Below the pieces are notes generated by a model. That model was not told where the DNA came from. It saw only the letters and a program-made list of their open reading frames with translations, and searched no databases. From JARRKC01 sp963723965 (lineage in GTDB: Bacteria; Acidobacteriota; UBA6911; RPQK01; JAPXNP01): DNA of 64,000 bases. This document shows positions 28,277 through 36,293 of the stretch, one piece after another; within the stretch, counting starts at the first letter, position 1, and each line of letters starts with the position of its first letter. A program made the position numbers and the translations under genes. The stretch lies in contig CAVRSV010000008.1 of NCBI GenBank assembly GCA_963723965.1, forward strand, positions 186,001 through 250,000. The letters run 5' to 3'.

Positions 28277-28846
28277 ATGAAACAGAAACGAATTGCGTGG
28301 ATGTTCATCCTGGCGGCTCTCTTCTCAACACTTGCCTGTGAGTCCGCCCTGGAGCCCGGCCGGGGAACCACCGTCATCCTCGTGCGGCATGGGGAGAAGG
28401 TCGACGATTCCGAAGATGCCCAGCTCAGCCCGCTCGGGCTCGCCCGGGCCCAGGACCTTGCGTCGCTCCTGCGGGACGCCGGTGTCCGGGCGCTCTACTC
28501 CAGCGAATTCCGGCGGACCCAGGAGATGCTCCAGCCGCTGGCCGATCGGCTGCATCTTCAGATCGAGGCGATCCCGGCCGCCGAACCGAAGCACCTGGTC
28601 GACGCCATCCTGGAACAGCATGAAGGGCAGGTGGTGGTGGTGGCCAGCCACGGGGATCGCATCGGTGAGATTCTGCGGCTGCTCGGCGTCAGCCCCGAAC
28701 AGTCGAACGTGAATCCCAACTATGACGATCTCTTCGTCGTCACCCAGATCGGCGACGGGCAGGCGTACCTGCTGCACCTGACCTACGGCGTTCCGGACCA
28801 GGACACCATGGGTGCGGCTGCCGAAGGCTCGGGCCCCGGGGCGTAG
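28277..28846 (+). CDS. histidine phosphatase family lipoprotein
   Basis: This is a 189-residue protein. The ATG at 28277 has AGGA about 10 bases upstream. The N-terminus has a lipobox, FSTLAC at residues 16-21, so it is probably lipid-anchored in the periplasm. The phosphatase core has the phospho-His motif VILVRHGEK (RHG) near residue 36, the second arginine in SSEFRRTQEML and the second histidine in VVVVASHGDRIGEIL. These are the features of phosphoglycerate-mutase-like phosphatases (SixA type in size). The substrate is unknown; export argues against a glycolytic role. It is followed 70 bases later by the radical SAM gene. Confidence 0.85.
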   Translation: MKQKRIAWMFILAALFSTLACESALEPGRGTTVILVRHGEKVDDSEDAQLSPLGLARAQDLASLLRDAGVRALYSSEFRRTQEMLQPLADRLHLQIEAIPAAEPKHLVDAILEQHEGQVVVVASHGDRIGEILRLLGVSPEQSNVNPNYDDLFVVTQIGDGQAYLLHLTYGVPDQDTMGAAAEGSGPGA

Positions 28847-28916
28847 TCGCGGGCCTGTCGCCGGTCAATGCCGCCGGCCGGCTCGAGTGTCTCGCCGGCG
28901 CTATACTGAAGAGGTT

Positions 28917-29999
28917 ATGAATGACACGGTCCCGGGCCGCTACTGGCATCGGCTCGAGGACGGACGCGTCCAGTGCGATCTCTGTCCCCGCCTCTGCCGA
29001 CTTCACGAAGGTCAGCGCGGATTCTGCTTCGTGCGTGCCCTCGAACATGGACAGATGGTCCTGACCACCTACGGCCGCTCGAGCGGGTTTTGTATCGACC
29101 CGATCGAGAAGAAACCGCTCAATCATTTCCATCCCGGCACCTCCGTTCTTTCCTTCGGAACGGCCGGCTGCAACCTGGCCTGCAAGTTCTGCCAGAACTG
29201 GGACATCAGCAAATCAAGGGAGTTCGATACTCTGGCCGACGCCGCGTCTCCGGAGGCGGTGGCCGGGGCCGCCGCTCATTACGGCTGCCGCAGCGTGGCC
29301 TATACCTACAATGATCCCGTCATCTTTCTGGAGTACGCCGTCGATGTGGCCCAGGCCTGCCGCGAGCGCGGGATCGCCAACGTGGCGGTGACGGCGGGCT
29401 ACATCACCGACGAACCCCGCCGCGAGTTCTTCGCCGCCATGGATGCCGCCAACGTGGACCTGAAGGCCTTCAGCGAAGCCTTCTACTGGCGCCTGACGAA
29501 CAGTCACCTCGAGCCGGTCAAGGAAACGCTCAGCTATCTGAAGCACGAGACCGACGTCTGGTTCGAGGTCACGACGCTGTTGATCCCGGGGGAAAACGAC
29601 GCCGAGACCGAAATCGACGAGATGACCGGCTGGATCCGAGCCGAACTCGGGCCGGACGTTCCGCTGCACTTCACAGCGTTTCATCCCGACTGGAAGATGA
29701 CCGACTACTCCCATACTCCTCCGGCCACCCTCGCGCGGTCCCGCTCGATCGCCCTGCGCAACGGCTTGCGCCATGTCTACACCGGCAACGTCGTCGATGC
29801 GGCCGGTCAGAGTACTTATTGTCACGCCTGCGGAGCCCTGCTGATCGAACGAAACTGGTACACCCTGGGCAAATGGAATCTCTCACCCGCGGGGGAGTGC
29901 CTGGCGTGCGGCGCCCGCTGCGCGGGTCATTTCGATGCTGCTCCGGGCCGCTGGGGAAGCCGCCGCCAGCCAATCAGAATCGCGGCCTTCACCCGCTGA
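28917..29999 (+). CDS. amrS: AmmeMemoRadiSam system radical SAM enzyme
   Basis: This is a 360-residue radical SAM protein. The 4Fe-4S motif CNLACKFCQN has cysteines at 85, 89 and 92 in the CxxxCxxC pattern. An N-terminal cysteine set (CDLCPRLCRLHEGQRGFC) and a C-terminal zinc-ribbon-like pair (CHACGALLIERNWY, CLACGARC) are typical of the AmrS class (pyruvate-formate-lyase-activase related). DPVIFLEYAVDVAQACRERG and HFTAFHPDWKMTDY are strongly conserved in the family. The system also includes MEMO1-like and AMMECR1-like proteins, neither of which is in the window; here the activity is unknown. The ATG at 28917 is 3 bases after AAGAGG. The methyltransferase gene follows 37 bases later, so the two are probably co-transcribed. 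Confidence 0.9.
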   Translation: MNDTVPGRYWHRLEDGRVQCDLCPRLCRLHEGQRGFCFVRALEHGQMVLTTYGRSSGFCIDPIEKKPLNHFHPGTSVLSFGTAGCNLACKFCQNWDISKSREFDTLADAASPEAVAGAAAHYGCRSVAYTYNDPVIFLEYAVDVAQACRERGIANVAVTAGYITDEPRREFFAAMDAANVDLKAFSEAFYWRLTNSHLEPVKETLSYLKHETDVWFEVTTLLIPGENDAETEIDEMTGWIRAELGPDVPLHFTAFHPDWKMTDYSHTPPATLARSRSIALRNGLRHVYTGNVVDAAGQSTYCHACGALLIERNWYTLGKWNLSPAGECLACGARCAGHFDAAPGRWGSRRQPIRIAAFTR

Positions 30000-30036
30000 G
30001 AGCCAGCGAATTCCGCAATGTGGTAGAAGCATCTTC

Positions 30037-31047
30037 ATGAATGGCCGCGAACGCATCCTCGCCTTTCTGCGCAACGAACCGGTCGATCACATTCCCTTCA
30101 TGCCCATCACCATGATGTTCGCTGCGGACCAGCAAGGTGTCCCCTATGGCGAGTACGTCTCCGATTTTCGGGTACTCGTGGAGAGCCAGATTCGCACGGC
30201 CGACCGATTCGGCATCGACTACGTGTCGGTCATCTCCGATCCTACGCGGGAGGCCTTCGACTGCGGCGCCCAGGTGGATTTCTTCGACGACCAGCCTCCC
30301 GCTATCGATGAGGCACACGCGTTGCTCCGGGAGAAGTCCGGGCTGGAGAAACTGCGTGCTCCCCAGCCCGAACGGTCTACGCGCATGCGGGATCGTCTGG
30401 AAGGTCTGCGCGAGTTCCGCCGGCGCGTCGGAGACCGCAAGCTGATCGAAGGCTGGATCGAAGGACCCTGCGCCGAAGCGGCCGATCTGCGGGGGATCAA
30501 CCACGTGATGCTCGACTTCTACGACGATCCGGAATTCTCCCGGCGCCTGATCGACTTCGTGACGGGGATGGAGATCGACTTCGCACGGGCCCAGGTCGAG
30601 GCGGGTGCGGACCTGATCGGCATCGGGGACGCCGCATCTTCGCTGGTCGGTCCGCGGATCTACGAGGAGTTCATCTGGCCGGCCCAGAAACGCATGGTGG
30701 AGGCGATCCGCGAAACGGGGGCCCTGGTACGCCTGCACATCTGTGGCGACACCCGCGCGCTGCTGCCGCGCATGGGACAGCTGGGTTGCGACATCGTCGA
30801 CCTCGACTATTTCTCGCCTCTCGAGGCGGGCCGACGTGCCATGGGCGAGGATCAGGTGCTGCTGGGCAATCTTCATCCCGTCCAGTTGCTGCTCAACGGG
30901 ACCCCCGAGCGAATCGGGAGGGCCCTCGAGGAGTGCTGGCGGGGAGCGGGTCCCCGCTACATCGTCGGAGCCGGCTGTGAAGTCCCCCGCGGAACGCCGG
31001 ACCGGAATCTCGAGGTGATGGCGGAGTTCGCCCGCGACCATCGGTGA
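30037..31047 (+). CDS. UroD/MtaA-like corrinoid methyltransferase
   Basis: This is a 336-residue protein of the uroporphyrinogen-decarboxylase superfamily. It has the zinc site of the methyltransferase branch (MtaA, MtbA, CmuA): LHICGDT gives His234 and Cys236, and IVGAGCEVPRGTP gives Cys314. HemE itself lacks this set. The N-terminal NGRERILAFLRNEPVDHIPFMP and DLIGIGDAASSLVGPRIYEEF are typical of the branch. These enzymes move a methyl group between a corrinoid protein and a thiol or folate acceptor. No corrinoid-binding protein is adjacent, so donor and acceptor are unknown. It is 37 bases after amrS and shares its strand. Confidence 0.85.
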   Translation: MNGRERILAFLRNEPVDHIPFMPITMMFAADQQGVPYGEYVSDFRVLVESQIRTADRFGIDYVSVISDPTREAFDCGAQVDFFDDQPPAIDEAHALLREKSGLEKLRAPQPERSTRMRDRLEGLREFRRRVGDRKLIEGWIEGPCAEAADLRGINHVMLDFYDDPEFSRRLIDFVTGMEIDFARAQVEAGADLIGIGDAASSLVGPRIYEEFIWPAQKRMVEAIRETGALVRLHICGDTRALLPRMGQLGCDIVDLDYFSPLEAGRRAMGEDQVLLGNLHPVQLLLNGTPERIGRALEECWRGAGPRYIVGAGCEVPRGTPDRNLEVMAEFARDHR

Positions 31048-31152
31048 CGGTCCCGCCTCGAGGTGTCGAGTTGACTCCAGCCCCATTTTGGTGAGCGCTG
31101 TCACGGTTTAAGAGAATTCGCCCAGTGTCTAATACGGGACTGAGGTACCTAA

Positions 31153-32028
31153 ATGGCACAAGCGAGTCCCTATGTCCTTCCGCCTCCGAATCCTCGGAAG
31201 CTCAGCGTTTCTCTGGAATTGGATCATTTTCCGCCGCTGCCCGAGGTCGCGTGGAGGGTTCTCGAGCTCACTTCCGATCTCTACCTGGGGGTGGACAAGC
31301 TGGCCGAAGTCATCTCGCGCGACCAGACGCTGACCGCGCGGATCCTGCGCATTGCCAACTCGGCTTTCTTCCAGCGTCTGTGCGAAATCAAGACCGTCAA
31401 ACACGCCTCGACTGTTCTGGGAAACCGGAAGATCCGGGGCATCGTCATTGCAGCCTCGCTGGGAGGGATCCTCTACCGGTCTCCCCAGGGTCGCCTGCTG
31501 TGGCAGCACGCCCTGGGAGTCGGACTGGCGGCGCGCGAACTGTCGGGTCGATTGCCGGTCAACGCGGACGCCGAGGAGGCGTTCGTCGCGGGCCTGCTGC
31601 ACGACATCGGCAAGGGACTGTTCGATTACCAACATCCGGAGCTCTTCGTCCAGGCCGTCTCGCTGGCGTCGGCCGATCCCGATCTTTCCACCGTCGATGC
31701 CGAACGCCAGGTCCTCGGTGTCGATCACCTCGAGGTCGGCGCGAGAGTCGCCGAAGCCTGGAATCTCCCCGCGTCGATCGCGAACGTGATCCGGTACCAT
31801 CACGATCCTTCCGCGTCGCCGCGCAATCCCCATCTGTGCGCAATCGTCTGCCTGGCGGATCGCTGCTGTCTTCGCCTGGCCATCGGCCCCATATCGAAAC
31901 CGGAGCTGGATCCCATGGACTTCGCTTCGGCGGCGATTCTGGGAGTCGCCGGAGAAGAACTGGAGCGAATCCAGACGGAATTCCTGGACAAGGTCGAGCT
32001 CGATCGCGCCCTGTTCAGTTTCGGCTAG
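31153..32028 (+). CDS. HDOD domain protein
   Basis: This is a 291-residue cytosolic protein. The HDOD core runs from FPPLPEVAWRVLELTSDLYLGVDKLAEVISRDQTLTARILRIANSAFF through SLGGILYR and EAFVAGLLHDIGKGLFDY to NLPASIANVIRYHHDP. HDOD domains are HD-related, usually non-catalytic signalling modules tied to cyclic-di-GMP output, motility or stress. Here an HDIGK motif is kept, so catalysis cannot be ruled out. No receiver or GGDEF domain is attached. A candidate -10 (TAATAC, near 31130) lies just upstream. It precedes the Lon-like gene by about 150 bases. Confidence 0.88.
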   Translation: MAQASPYVLPPPNPRKLSVSLELDHFPPLPEVAWRVLELTSDLYLGVDKLAEVISRDQTLTARILRIANSAFFQRLCEIKTVKHASTVLGNRKIRGIVIAASLGGILYRSPQGRLLWQHALGVGLAARELSGRLPVNADAEEAFVAGLLHDIGKGLFDYQHPELFVQAVSLASADPDLSTVDAERQVLGVDHLEVGARVAEAWNLPASIANVIRYHHDPSASPRNPHLCAIVCLADRCCLRLAIGPISKPELDPMDFASAAILGVAGEELERIQTEFLDKVELDRALFSFG

Positions 32029-32177
32029 CCGACGACTGCCGCCTCTCTGCTCCAGGACCGGCTCGACCGTTGGTATCGGGATCCCTCCATTTGGGGTGAG
32101 GTTTGCCGGCCCGCCCCCTTTTCATCACGTCAAGCCGTTGAAAATCCTGGGCGGAGAGGAGAGACTTGCAGGTGAAT

Positions 32178-34583
32178 ATGCAACAGACCAGCAAGACACC
32201 TCGCCGTTTGGACGCTTCCGAGCTTTGTTCCCTGTGCGATCGTGCCCGCCTCGATTTCGAGAACACCTCCCAGCTCGAACCCCTCGACGGGATCATCGGG
32301 CAGGAGAGGGCCCTGCAGGCCATCCGGTTCGGACTCGGGATGAGGAGCTTTGGATACAACCTCTACGTCGCAGGGAGCCCGGGAACCGGCAAGAAGACCC
32401 TGATTCGACTCCTGGTCGAGGAGATCGCCCGCCAGGAGGACACTCCCGACGATGTCTTCTATGTCTACAATTTCGAGCGCCCGGAGCGCCCGCACGCCAT
32501 CGTCGTGCCGCCGGGCGTTGCCGCCGCCTTTCGCGACGACATGGAGCACCTCGTCAAATCGCTCGAGGAAGAGGTTCCGAAAGCTTTCAAGAGCGACGAC
32601 TACGAATCGCGAAAGAATCAAATCCTGCAGTCCTTTCAGGGCAAACAGACGGCGCTGAACGACCGTCTGCAGCATGAGGCCCGGGAGCGGGATCTGGCCG
32701 TCAAGTCGTCCGGACCGCAGGTGTTTACGCTCCCCGTCATGGACGGACACGAATTGACGCGCGAGGAATACGAAAAGCTCTCCGATGAGGAGAAGGAACG
32801 GATCCAGCAAAAGCAACGGGAATTCTCGGAGACCATTCAGGAGGTCTACCGTGAGGTCCGGGATCTGCAGCAGGAGACCCAGCACCAGCTGAAAGAGCTG
32901 GATCGCAGGGTGGCGTTGATCTCGACCGGTTACTCGCTGGACGAAATCCGGACCCGCTACAGCGAATACCCGAGGATCACCGAGTACCTGGAAGCGGCGC
33001 AACACGACATCGTCGCCAACATTTCCAACTTCCTGTCCGCCGGAAACGAGGAGAATGAGGACGGAGCGCTCATGGGAGACGGACCCGACCCGCTCAAGCG
33101 CTATCGGGTCAACGTGATCGTCGACAACTCGAAGCAGGAGGGTGCCCCCGTCATCGAAGAGACGCATCCGACCTTCCGAAATCTGATCGGCTACACCGAT
33201 CGGGAAGTGCGGATGGGGACGCTCTATACCGACTTCACCATGATCCGCGCCGGCTCCATCCTGCAGGCCCACAACGGCTACCTGATCCTCGATCTGATCG
33301 ACCTGCTGACGACGCCGCTGGCCTGGGATTCGCTCAAGCGTGTCCTGCAGGACGGTTCGATCAGCATCCAGGAACCCGCCGAGCAGTATGGTCTGGCTGC
33401 AACCACCGGCATGAGGCCGGAGCCCGTTCCCGTCAAGCTCAAGGTGATCGTGCTGGGCAGTTCGGAGCTCTACGGACTGCTCTATTCGCACGACGAGAGT
33501 TTTCAGAAGCTGTTCAAGGTGCGGGCCGAGTTCGACACCGTCATGAGGAAGAACGACGATCACGTCGCGCGCTATGCCCGTTTCGTGCGGACGTTGTGCG
33601 AAAAGGAGAGTCTCCGCCACTTCGAGCGCGATGCCGTGGCGGCGCTGATCGAGCACAGTTCGCGCATGGTGTCCGACCAGACGCGCCTGACGCTGCGCTT
33701 CAGCGATGTGGCGGACCTGATCCGCGAGTCCCACTACTGGGCGGCGCAGGAAAGCCGGGAGTTCGTTTCCGCCGAAGACGTTCGCAAGGCGATCAGCGAG
33801 AAGATCTATCGATCCAATCTGTTCGAGCAGCGCATCCAGGAGATGATCGACGAAGGCTCGATCATGATCCAGACCACGGGGGAAGCCGTCGGCCAGATCA
33901 ACGGCCTGTCGGTTTACCAGGTCGGTGACTACGCCTTCGGCAAGCCCACGCGGATCACTGCCGAGGTCAGCGTCGGAGACGAGGGGATCGTCAACATCGA
34001 GCGGGAAGCCCGCATGAGCGGGAGGATTCACGACAAGGGGGTCCTGATTCTGGGAGGTTACCTGCATGGGAGCTACGGGCAGAAACATCCCTTGAGCCTG
34101 CACGCCAGCCTCTGCTTCGAGCAGTCCTACTCGGGCGTCGACGGAGACAGCGCCAGCTCTACGGAGTTGTACGCGCTCCTGTCGGCTCTCTCGGGAATTC
34201 CCCTCAAGCAGTCGATCGCCGTCACCGGTTCGATCAACCAGAAGGGCGTGATCCAGCCGATCGGCGGGGTCAACGAAAAGATCGAGGGCTTCTTCGCCGC
34301 CTGCAAGTCCGCCGGCCTCACCGGCGAGCAGGGAGTCGTCATTCCGCACCAGAACGTGCAGAATCTGATGGTCAATCAGGAGGTGATCGAGGCGGTGCGC
34401 GCGGGTCGCTTCCACATCTACCCGATTGCGAACGTCGACGAAGGGATGGAGATCCTCACCGGCATCGCGGCGGGCGAGAAACAGGCCGACGGCAGCTATC
34501 CCGAGGGCACCATCCATCAGCGCGTGCACGCGCGGCTGATCGAGATGGCGGAGATCGTGCGCCTGCACAAGGCGGGAGGCTAG
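32178..34583 (+). CDS. Lon-like AAA+ protease (LonB/AAA_32 type)
   Basis: This is an ATP-dependent serine protease of about 801 residues. An N-terminal cysteine pair (LCSLCDRARL) precedes an AAA+ domain with Walker A GSPGTGKKT near residues 66-74 and a long helical insertion (about residues 130-240, EKLSDEEKERIQQKQREFSETIQ). A second part carries LDLIDLLTTPLAWDSLKR and sensor elements. The C-terminal Lon peptidase domain has the serine in GVDGDSASSTE (Ser658) and the lysine in GGVNEKIEG (Lys701), so the dyad is complete. It lacks the Lon N-terminal substrate domain and belongs to the group represented by E. coli YcbZ. It probably degrades misfolded or specific proteins. TTG at 32166 and GTG at 32172 are alternative starts. 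It is a single-gene unit. Confidence 0.9.
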   Translation: MQQTSKTPRRLDASELCSLCDRARLDFENTSQLEPLDGIIGQERALQAIRFGLGMRSFGYNLYVAGSPGTGKKTLIRLLVEEIARQEDTPDDVFYVYNFERPERPHAIVVPPGVAAAFRDDMEHLVKSLEEEVPKAFKSDDYESRKNQILQSFQGKQTALNDRLQHEARERDLAVKSSGPQVFTLPVMDGHELTREEYEKLSDEEKERIQQKQREFSETIQEVYREVRDLQQETQHQLKELDRRVALISTGYSLDEIRTRYSEYPRITEYLEAAQHDIVANISNFLSAGNEENEDGALMGDGPDPLKRYRVNVIVDNSKQEGAPVIEETHPTFRNLIGYTDREVRMGTLYTDFTMIRAGSILQAHNGYLILDLIDLLTTPLAWDSLKRVLQDGSISIQEPAEQYGLAATTGMRPEPVPVKLKVIVLGSSELYGLLYSHDESFQKLFKVRAEFDTVMRKNDDHVARYARFVRTLCEKESLRHFERDAVAALIEHSSRMVSDQTRLTLRFSDVADLIRESHYWAAQESREFVSAEDVRKAISEKIYRSNLFEQRIQEMIDEGSIMIQTTGEAVGQINGLSVYQVGDYAFGKPTRITAEVSVGDEGIVNIEREARMSGRIHDKGVLILGGYLHGSYGQKHPLSLHASLCFEQSYSGVDGDSASSTELYALLSALSGIPLKQSIAVTGSINQKGVIQPIGGVNEKIEGFFAACKSAGLTGEQGVVIPHQNVQNLMVNQEVIEAVRAGRFHIYPIANVDEGMEILTGIAAGEKQADGSYPEGTIHQRVHARLIEMAEIVRLHKAGG

Positions 34584-34617
34584 CGTCCCGGCTCCGGACA
34601 CCAGTGCCCCGGGGGAC

Positions 34618-35604
34618 CTAATCCGCCATTTCCAGGATCTCGGGGTTCACCACGTTTTCGCGCCGTGGCGCCCGACCCTCGAGCACTGCCAGGGTGTCGG
34701 TCAGCATGGTTTCCAGGATCTGCTTCTGGGCCCTCGGGGTGCGCGCCGAGACGTGGCCCGTCACCAGCGCCCGGGGGTGGCGGAAGATGGGATGATCCGG
34801 CGGCGGCGGTTCTTCGGGGAAGACGTCGATTCCGACGGCCAGCAGTCTCCCGCTCTCGAGTTCGTCGACCAGCAGGTCCAGGCTCTCGATCACCGGCCCG
34901 CGGGCGGTGTTGACGAGAATGCTGCCGGGCTGCATCCGGCGAATGTTCCCGCCGTTGATCAAACCCGTCGTCTCTGCGCTCAGCGGAACGTGGAGAGTGA
35001 CGATGGAAGCCCGTGAAAGCAGTTCTTCCAGTCCGGTGAACTCCACCTCGTCGTCGCGGTAAAGGCCGTGGTCGATGTAGGGGTCGTCGGCGATGACCGA
35101 CATCCCGAAGGGGCGGCTCAGGCGACGCACCTGACGGCCGATCCGGCCGTAGCCGACGATCCCCAGGACGGCCCCTTCCAGGTCCAGACTTCGCGTCGAA
35201 TAGCGGGCGTTCCAGTCGCCCGCGCGCAGGGCCTCCCGCCAGAAGGCGAATTTCTTGGCGGCAGCCAGGATGAAGGCCAGCGTCTGCTCGGCGACGGCCC
35301 GGGTCATGGCTCCCGGGGTGTAGAGCACGGGAATGCGCCGGGCGGTCGCATCGGGGATACAGACCGAGTCATAGCCCACGCCGGTCCGGGAAACGGCTTT
35401 CAGACGCGGGGCCCGATCCAGGATCTCCGCGTCCACGAGGACCGATCCCCTGGCGACGATGAGGATGACATCCTCGTCGACGGCGGCCAGGACGTCTTCC
35501 CGGACCCCGTTGTCGTCGATGCAGGTCACCCGGCCGTGGGCGGACAGTGTCTCGATGATGGCGTCGGGAAGGGGACCGATGGAAACGATTTTGGGCTGGC
35601 TCAT
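34618..35604 (-). CDS. D-2-hydroxyacid dehydrogenase (SerA-like)
   Basis: This is a 328-residue NAD(H)-dependent dehydrogenase. The Rossmann motif GIVGYGRIGRQVRRL lies mid-protein. The catalytic set fits the family: Arg in VNTARGPVIES, Glu in IDVFPEEPPPP and His in TGHVSART. The N-terminal flavodoxin-like domain starts PKIVSIGPLPDAIIETL. The C-terminus has no ACT domain, so it is not a full-length phosphoglycerate dehydrogenase and may act on glyoxylate, lactate or another 2-oxoacid. It is convergent with the Lon-like gene and divergent from tRNA-Glu. No clear ribosome-binding site precedes the ATG at 35604. Confidence 0.9.
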   Translation of the reverse strand: MSQPKIVSIGPLPDAIIETLSAHGRVTCIDDNGVREDVLAAVDEDVILIVARGSVLVDAEILDRAPRLKAVSRTGVGYDSVCIPDATARRIPVLYTPGAMTRAVAEQTLAFILAAAKKFAFWREALRAGDWNARYSTRSLDLEGAVLGIVGYGRIGRQVRRLSRPFGMSVIADDPYIDHGLYRDDEVEFTGLEELLSRASIVTLHVPLSAETTGLINGGNIRRMQPGSILVNTARGPVIESLDLLVDELESGRLLAVGIDVFPEEPPPPDHPIFRHPRALVTGHVSARTPRAQKQILETMLTDTLAVLEGRAPRRENVVNPEILEMAD

Positions 35605-35737
35605 GAGGGAGGTATTGTGCCGGAAAGACCGGGACTTGCATAGGGCCGCGAGCCGGGGATCGAGGCAGCGTTCAGGCCCCGGCCGAGGCTGGACTTGCAC
35701 GTCGAAATGCTGCTAGAATGCCGCCTTCGTCGAGAGC

Positions 35738-35815
35738 GTCCCCATCGTCTAGCCTGGCCTAGGACACCGCCCTTTCACGGCGGCGACGGGGGTTCAAATC
35801 CCCCTGGGGACGCCA
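35738..35815 (+). tRNA. tRNA-Glu (anticodon TTC)
   Basis: The cloverleaf is complete. The acceptor arms GTCCCCA and TGGGGAC pair over 7 bp, with G73 and an encoded CCA (35813-35815). The anticodon stem CCGCC/GGCGG encloses the loop CTTTCAC with anticodon TTC at 35774-35776. The T arm CGGGGGTTCAAATCCCCCT is standard. A -10-like TAGAAT lies at 35714-35719, about 19 bases upstream. No integrase or duplicated 3' end nearby suggests that this is not an active att site. Confidence 0.97.
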
Positions 35816-36293
35816 CTTTCCCCAGCCCGCCACGGATGCCGGCGGCATTGCGGGCGGCTCCCAGCACCGCGAGACACCGAGAAAAAGTTTTGGCCGGGGG
35901 GCTGGCGCGGGGTCATGGGATCGTGTAACGTTAGCCCTCGGGTGGTGAGTGGAGCGATCCCAAGGTCCGGGAGCTGTTCCGGACGCTCGAGCGCCTGGGG
36001 AAGACGCGCGAGCCGAGCAGGTGGACGCTCACTGGGGGGATGCCTTCGAATTGGTTGCGCTCGGCCGCTTGTTCCGGGTTGAGACGCTCCACTCCACCGC
36101 CGGACCTTCGGAGTCCTGTCTCCAACCTTCCTCGAAATCCGTTCCGCCCCCATCCAGCCCGAAAAACGCTTCCCACGGCCGCTCCCGAGTGCTGGAATAG
36201 TTGTGGAAGACAGCAAGTGCAGGGTTCAGCAAAACGTCAACTGTGCCTCGCCCCTCGGGTTACGCGGGGGAGGATTTCGAGAGGAGGCTGCCC
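35816..36293. other. leader and intergenic region upstream of fhs
   Basis: No gene with convincing coding character is found in these 478 bases between tRNA-Glu and fhs. Near its end (about 36246-36273) CCTCGCCCC and GGGGGAGG can pair in a stem with one bulge. The GAGAGGAGG ribosome site of fhs follows at once, so a leader hairpin could affect its access. I see no match to the THF riboswitch. Confidence 0.45.

Noticed and set aside
32130..34601. An 823-residue minus-strand frame opposite the Lon-like gene
   Set aside because: Shadow of the Lon-like gene, which has a complete Walker A motif and Ser-Lys dyad on the plus strand.
35738..35815. tRNA-Glu as an integration site of a mobile element
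   Set aside because: No integrase, no repeated 3' end and no drop in composition next to it.
35816..36293. THF riboswitch before fhs
   Set aside because: No conserved THF riboswitch core is seen; only a simple G/C stem near the ribosome site.
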